A DNA stretch of 64,000 bases, from the NCBI RefSeq assembly GCF_031877795.1, contig NC_133971.1, positions 94,122,654 through 94,186,653 on the forward strand, in the 5' to 3' direction. Position 1 is the first letter of the stretch. Every line of letters starts with the position of its first letter. This document shows positions 59,435 to 64,000 of this stretch, piece after piece. This stretch comes from Strix aluco (Eukaryota; Chordata; Aves; Strigiformes; Strigidae). The notes beneath the pieces were generated by a model, which searched no databases, was not told the DNA's origin, and worked only from the letters and a program-made list of their open reading frames with translations. The position numbers and the translations under genes were made by a program.

Positions 59435-61403
59435 CAGGTGGCATCTTGATGGGCTTTACATTTGCCAAACAATATCTGTGGTTGATATTATTGACTTTTC
59501 AACTTGTCTCATGTTCCAGCTTCACCTGAGTCTTATTAGACAGGGGCTCATTCTGCTTATTTAAAAAGAAAACAAACATTCTGAAAGTCATCAAATGGCC
59601 ACCCCCGCTCCCAAAATACCTGCTGGATTTTAGGCACGACAGACGTCCATGCCATCTGCCTGCTTCTTCGGCGCCGGGTTTTGCCCGGCGTTAGCGATCG
59701 CATCACCACGTCCCCTGATGTTAAGGCAGGTGAGCAGGTGGAACAGCTCAGCGCATGCGACTTCAAGTTTCTGGTAAATACCGATTGATTAACAAAGTGT
59801 AAATGCTGCAGAGAGCACTTTGCTCAACTGGCTGAGGATGAGGGAGACGCGAGGAGGATTGTTAGCAGCGCTAATCGGGCTGGTAGAAAGGAGTTTGATC
59901 ACGGCACTTGAAGGGCCTCATTATTGTGTGTTTGGAGAGCGTGGAGGCAGTTGTGCATGCGGGAAAGGCTTTTACAGTCTTTGTCTCCTCAAGTCATTAG
60001 AAATGCCACAGAAAGATGGCTCTGAGGATGGAAAAATATTTTATCTCCGAGCTGGAAAGCTAATTGCTGTCTGCTCTTCAAACGCAGCAAAATGGGCAGA
60101 GTGCGTTTCGGAAGAAGTTTGAAGGAAATTCCGATTCTGATACTTGCAGCATCTTTTCAGTACCTGAAAAATGTGTGTTTCAGCAGATCCCAGGAGCAGC
60201 TGTGGGGTTAACGCAGTAGCGGAGCAGCTAGGGGAAAAACTATGACTGCAAAGTTTGGCAAATTCCTTTTTTTTTTTTTTTTCCCTACGGAGGAGCTTGG
60301 GTTAGTATTTTTGCTCATCTCACCCGTTTCATTTTGCCGGCGCCATGAGACTGAGGAGGACAGACCCTGGGAAGGGGATGGGGATGCCTGTCCCCCGTGG
60401 AGTCCCCACATCTCCCCATGATTTAGGTTTATATCGTGGAATATAAGCTCATCTCCTACGCTGCCCTCTTTTATCTGAATAAATATCATCTGCCTGCTAC
60501 TACTCAGACAGAAAAAATAATCTTTATTGCAGTAATATGCTTGTCAGTTTTCCTTTATCCCAGCAAAGTACTGTAAGACCTGCAAAATGCTTTAGAAACA
60601 TAAACATTTTTTGAGCAATATTGAAAGGGGAAAAAAAAAAAAAAAAAAGTCTCTGAGACTTGAGTCTTGCAAACCAAACCACTCAGCCAGGTTTTTTCTT
60701 GGCATGATTCCTTTTGCAAAATGGGTATCTTACCGCCCGCTGGAGCCAAAAGTCAAGAAACGGCTTAAGGCTGTGAAATTGCTCCATCCTGATCGCTCTT
60801 TTACGGCCCCGTGCAGAGCAGGAGGGATGTTTCAGAGCAATATTTGGCTAAATGCTGGGCCATGGTGGTCTGGAGCCCAAGCTGGTGCAGAGGACCTTAA
60901 TTGCATTGCTCTCAACGACGCATAGGGCAGGCTGATGCTCTCGCCCTGTGTTTAAAAGAATCAGATTTGAAAACAGAGCAAACCAACCCAAACCTTCAGC
61001 AACCTCACCGTTTTGCTGTGGAGCTGCTGTCTCCCTCCCTCCTCCATTCGGGCACCCAGATCTTGATGGGAAGCAGGATTGTGCCCAGTTTAGCAGGCAG
61101 TGATAACCCGGCAGCGGGCAGGCAATGCTTCATTCGTGCTCCTGTGAGGTGCTGTTTGAGCTTTGCTACTTATGTTCCCCTCCCGTTTGCATCTTCTTTT
61201 GTTGAAAAGTGTGGTGGTGGAACATTTCTTCTCCTGAGTAGCGATCAACTTGGACACGAAGTGCTGGGCAATGTCTAAGAAGCACAAGCCCCATGTAGGA
61301 CAGAGTGGATCTTTCCAGGGCTCTGGAGGACCACGGTGCATGGTTGCACCCCCTCAATTTCTCATCCTGGTGAAGACTACTCCTGGCATGAAGAATTGTC
61401 ATT
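59435..61403. other. Probable intron or intergenic DNA
   Basis: No gene seen. A perfect 7-bp GC hairpin with a five-base loop is at 59672-59690. T and A runs lie near 60268-60283 and 60631-60648. Confidence 0.5.
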
Positions 61404-62087
61404 TCACAGAATCCCAGAATCATCTGGGTTGGAAAAGCCCTTGAAGATCCTGCAGTCCAGCCATTAACCTCACACTGACCGTTCTCAACTCCACCAGATC
61501 CCTCAGCGCTGGGTCAGCCCGACTCTTCAACCCCTCCAGGGATGGGGACTCCCCCCCTGCCCTGGGCAGCCCATTCCAACGCCCAACAACCCCTTCTGCA
61601 AAGAAATCCTTCCTAAGAGCCAGTCTGACCCTGCCCTGGCGCAGCTTGAGGCCATTCCCTCTTGGCCTGGCGCTGGTTCCTTGGCTCAAGAGACTCATCC
61701 CCCCTCTCTGCACCCTCCTTTCAGGGAGTTGTAGAGGGCCATGAGGTCTCCCCTCAGCCTCCTCTTCTCCACACTAAACCCCCCCAGTTCCCTCAGCCGC
61801 TCCCCATCACACCTGTGCTCCAGACCCTGCACCAGCTCCGTTGCCCTTCTCTGGACACGCTCGAGTCATTCAATGGCCTTTTTGGAGTGAGGGGCCCAAA
61901 ACTGAACCCACTCATCGAGGGGCGGCCTCCCCAGTGCCGAGTCCAGGGGTAAGATCCCTTCCCTGTCCCTGCTGGCCACGCTAGTGCTGATACAAGCCAG
62001 GATGCCATTGGCCTTCTTGGCCACCTGGGCACACTGCTGGCTCCTGTTCAGCCAGCTGGCAATCAGCCCCCCCAGGTCCCTCTCTAA
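61404..62087 (-). mobile_element. CR1 LINE, 5'-truncated, main subfamily
   Basis: Reverse orientation, from the TTCACAGAATCCCAGAATCA tail to CCCAGGTCCCTCTCTAA. It has the shared stop and six-C frameshift. Confidence 0.9.
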
Positions 62088-64000
62088 ATTTTTGTGACTG
62101 TCTTAATTGCATCTAGGCAGCAGCCTGAGTGGCGTGTCCCAAAACAGACTGGGTACCTGCAATGGGAGCCTGTGGTGGAGCAAACTCAGGAGAACTGAGC
62201 CTGGTCCTTGTTGCAGAGGAGCTGGATACAAGAGCTGGAGCACTGGCTGGATCTGTTTTCCTCCCTCGCTCACCATGACCCCATTAAAATTTAAGGGTAA
62301 AAGTAGGAGGAATGGAAGAGAACTTGCTATTTAAGCCTTAATTCATTTTTAACCTCAAGCATTAGCTGGAGTTTGTGCAAACCACTGGCAAGGCAATTAA
62401 AGTGTCTTTTTAATGGGTTATTTTTGTACCTTCACTGGGGTGGGAGCTACAAGATCCCAGGCTGTTGAGCTGCCTGGGTAGGGGCCATCCTTTTGCTGTG
62501 CTGCTCTGATGCTTAATCCCTAATTAGCTTTTATTCTTGAGCCCTGGCTGAGTCACAATGAGAAGAAAGGTGCAGAATGTGGCTGGACGGAACATGGGGA
62601 GCAAAATATCTGGGCTCCAGCTTGGATCCATCCTGGAAAAGAAAAGACTTTGGATAGTGCAGCATCCAGTTTATTTGGAAGTTGCTGGGTGTTTTGTAGG
62701 AGTAAGCTCCAGGATCAAAAATCAATGAAAAAAATGGATTCTCTGAGAGTTCCTCTTAAATCCTGAGGCTAATTAGGAAGGAGGAACTGCTACCCCCACT
62801 GTCTGCATGGGACGTAGCTGCTGCACCCCATGTGGTGAAGGCTGCTGTGATGATGATGAAATCTAATTTCAGACTCATTTTGGGGGACACCTTCCCTGGG
62901 GGACACATGTCCTGTCTGCAGCCGGGGAGAGGACCTGGGGTTCGTCACCTCTGTAGGACTGTGGGATGTGGGGGGTGCAGGTCCTCTGAGGGCACCAGGC
63001 CACAAACCCCAGCATGTTCATCCTGGATCATCCCGGCCTCACGTTTTCCTCTCTTAGCAGAGTGTGTCCTCCTGAGTTACTCGTTCCCTCCAACCTTTTG
63101 AGTCCGTTTCACAACACAGCGTTGGAGGAATGCAAGCTCAGGTCCGGCTGAATTAATTCCTTGTGTAACATGGCCAAGAGAATCCAGGGATGAATCTGTT
63201 TTTCTCTGCGACATGCATTCATTCAGCTACTGCCTGCATTAAGGCACCTTGCGATCTCTCTCCACCTAGGTTGTTTAGAGGAATGCTTTCTAAAAATAGC
63301 TGCCTGGTTTGATGTCTTTCCAGTATTATTCTGTGTAGCACTAAAAACCTACCTAGAAAGGCTGTCCAGTTCATTAACGTTCCCTTAAAATGCAGCTAAT
63401 CCACGTAATCTCATTATAGTAGTAGGTGATTATACTGAGAGCAAGCTTTAGCAGTGGTCCAGCAAAGCTTTTTATTCCCCATCTATTATCTGGATGGCTA
63501 AAAGTCACTGGGAGTGTGTTTCGGTTTTGGTCGGGCTATTTTAGGACCAGGACTTACAACATTTTTGTTTTAATTCTCTAGAAAATCTCCCGCGTTATTT
63601 TTGATGATGCCGGCGTGATTTCTGTCGCTGGCTTTCAGCTTTGCTGGCTGCTGCCATCCCATGACTCCACACCACAGTCTCCCAAAATCATGAGACTGGG
63701 AAGCATTAAAACAGCGGAGACTTTTTTTCCCCCAGAGTAGAAGAGGGAGAATTTGGCCGTGTGAAGTTGTTTAGCGTGAGATTCCCGGTTTCCAAAACGT
63801 TTGCAGGTGTGAGACCTTGTGGCCTCGTTCTTTAGGGAGTCAGACCAAGGAAAAGTTTGGGATGAAGCAGTGAAGGATGAAGTGGTGAAGCAGTTTGGGC
63901 TTGAACGGCGGCTTGAAGTAGAACATCTTCCAGTAGACGCTGCTGCTTAAAGCCACGTAGACTTGGATCGAGGTGGCCAAATATCACAGAGTTTATGGTG
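62088..64000. other. Probable intron or intergenic DNA to the window end
   Basis: No gene, repeat or regulatory site that I can support. Confidence 0.5.

Noticed and set aside
59672-59690. GC hairpin as a terminator or structured RNA
   Set aside because: A single 7-bp stem in eukaryotic DNA without a T tract or any conserved context. Probably incidental.
1-64000. CRISPR arrays, operons, tRNA or rRNA genes
   Set aside because: The window is avian nuclear DNA. No direct-repeat/spacer pattern or recognisable structured RNA gene was seen by reading; a covariance-model scan was not possible.

Overview
The window is nuclear DNA from a bird. The evidence is many 5'-truncated CR1 LINEs with the avian CR1 3' end (short repeats of the ATTCTGTG type), several avian-type LTRs, and a complete, spliced SKA1 gene (spindle and kinetochore associated complex subunit 1). 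There are no bacterial-style operons and no CRISPR array, and I recognised no tRNA or rRNA gene. I cannot name the species.

Layout. (1) 172-9478 is a nest of endogenous retroviral insertions. A solo LTR (family X, target duplication GAGAC) is split by a full-length, gammaretrovirus-like provirus on the minus strand (471-9293, target duplication GATG). The provirus in turn carries a second family X solo LTR between its protease and reverse transcriptase (6316-6792) and a family Y solo LTR in its integrase (2739-3588). All retroviral genes are broken. (2) 9640-29821 is SKA1 on the plus strand: a CpG-rich promoter with NRF1 and CDE/CHR cell-cycle elements, a non-coding first exon, and six coding exons joining to a 256-codon frame. 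Its larger introns hold CR1 copies, a family Y solo LTR and another LTR. (3) 30230-48690 is intergenic and repeat-dense: three more family Y LTRs (one with a perfect 71-copy CCTTC array), an ERV-L-like remnant, and CR1 copies in both orientations. (4) 48690-49980 is a GC-rich minisatellite that runs into a CpG island (about 49980-50450) with a full CRE and a candidate first exon ending in a good splice donor at 50092. By vertebrate gene order this could be the promoter of the next gene (MAPK4 follows SKA1 in mammals), but no MAPK4 coding exon is visible. (5) 50450-64000 looks like intron or intergenic DNA with three more CR1 copies.

How it works together. SKA1 is the only host gene I can fully support. 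Its promoter architecture fits its mitotic role. The provirus's 5' LTR lies only about 0.5 kb upstream and points the other way. The strongest signals for follow-up are: the multi-layer nest, whose flanking LTRs are almost identical although its genes are badly decayed; a CR1 subfamily in which every copy covering the sites shares the same stop codon and the same frameshift; and the pentanucleotide expansion inside one family Y LTR. I found no new enzymatic or defence system.
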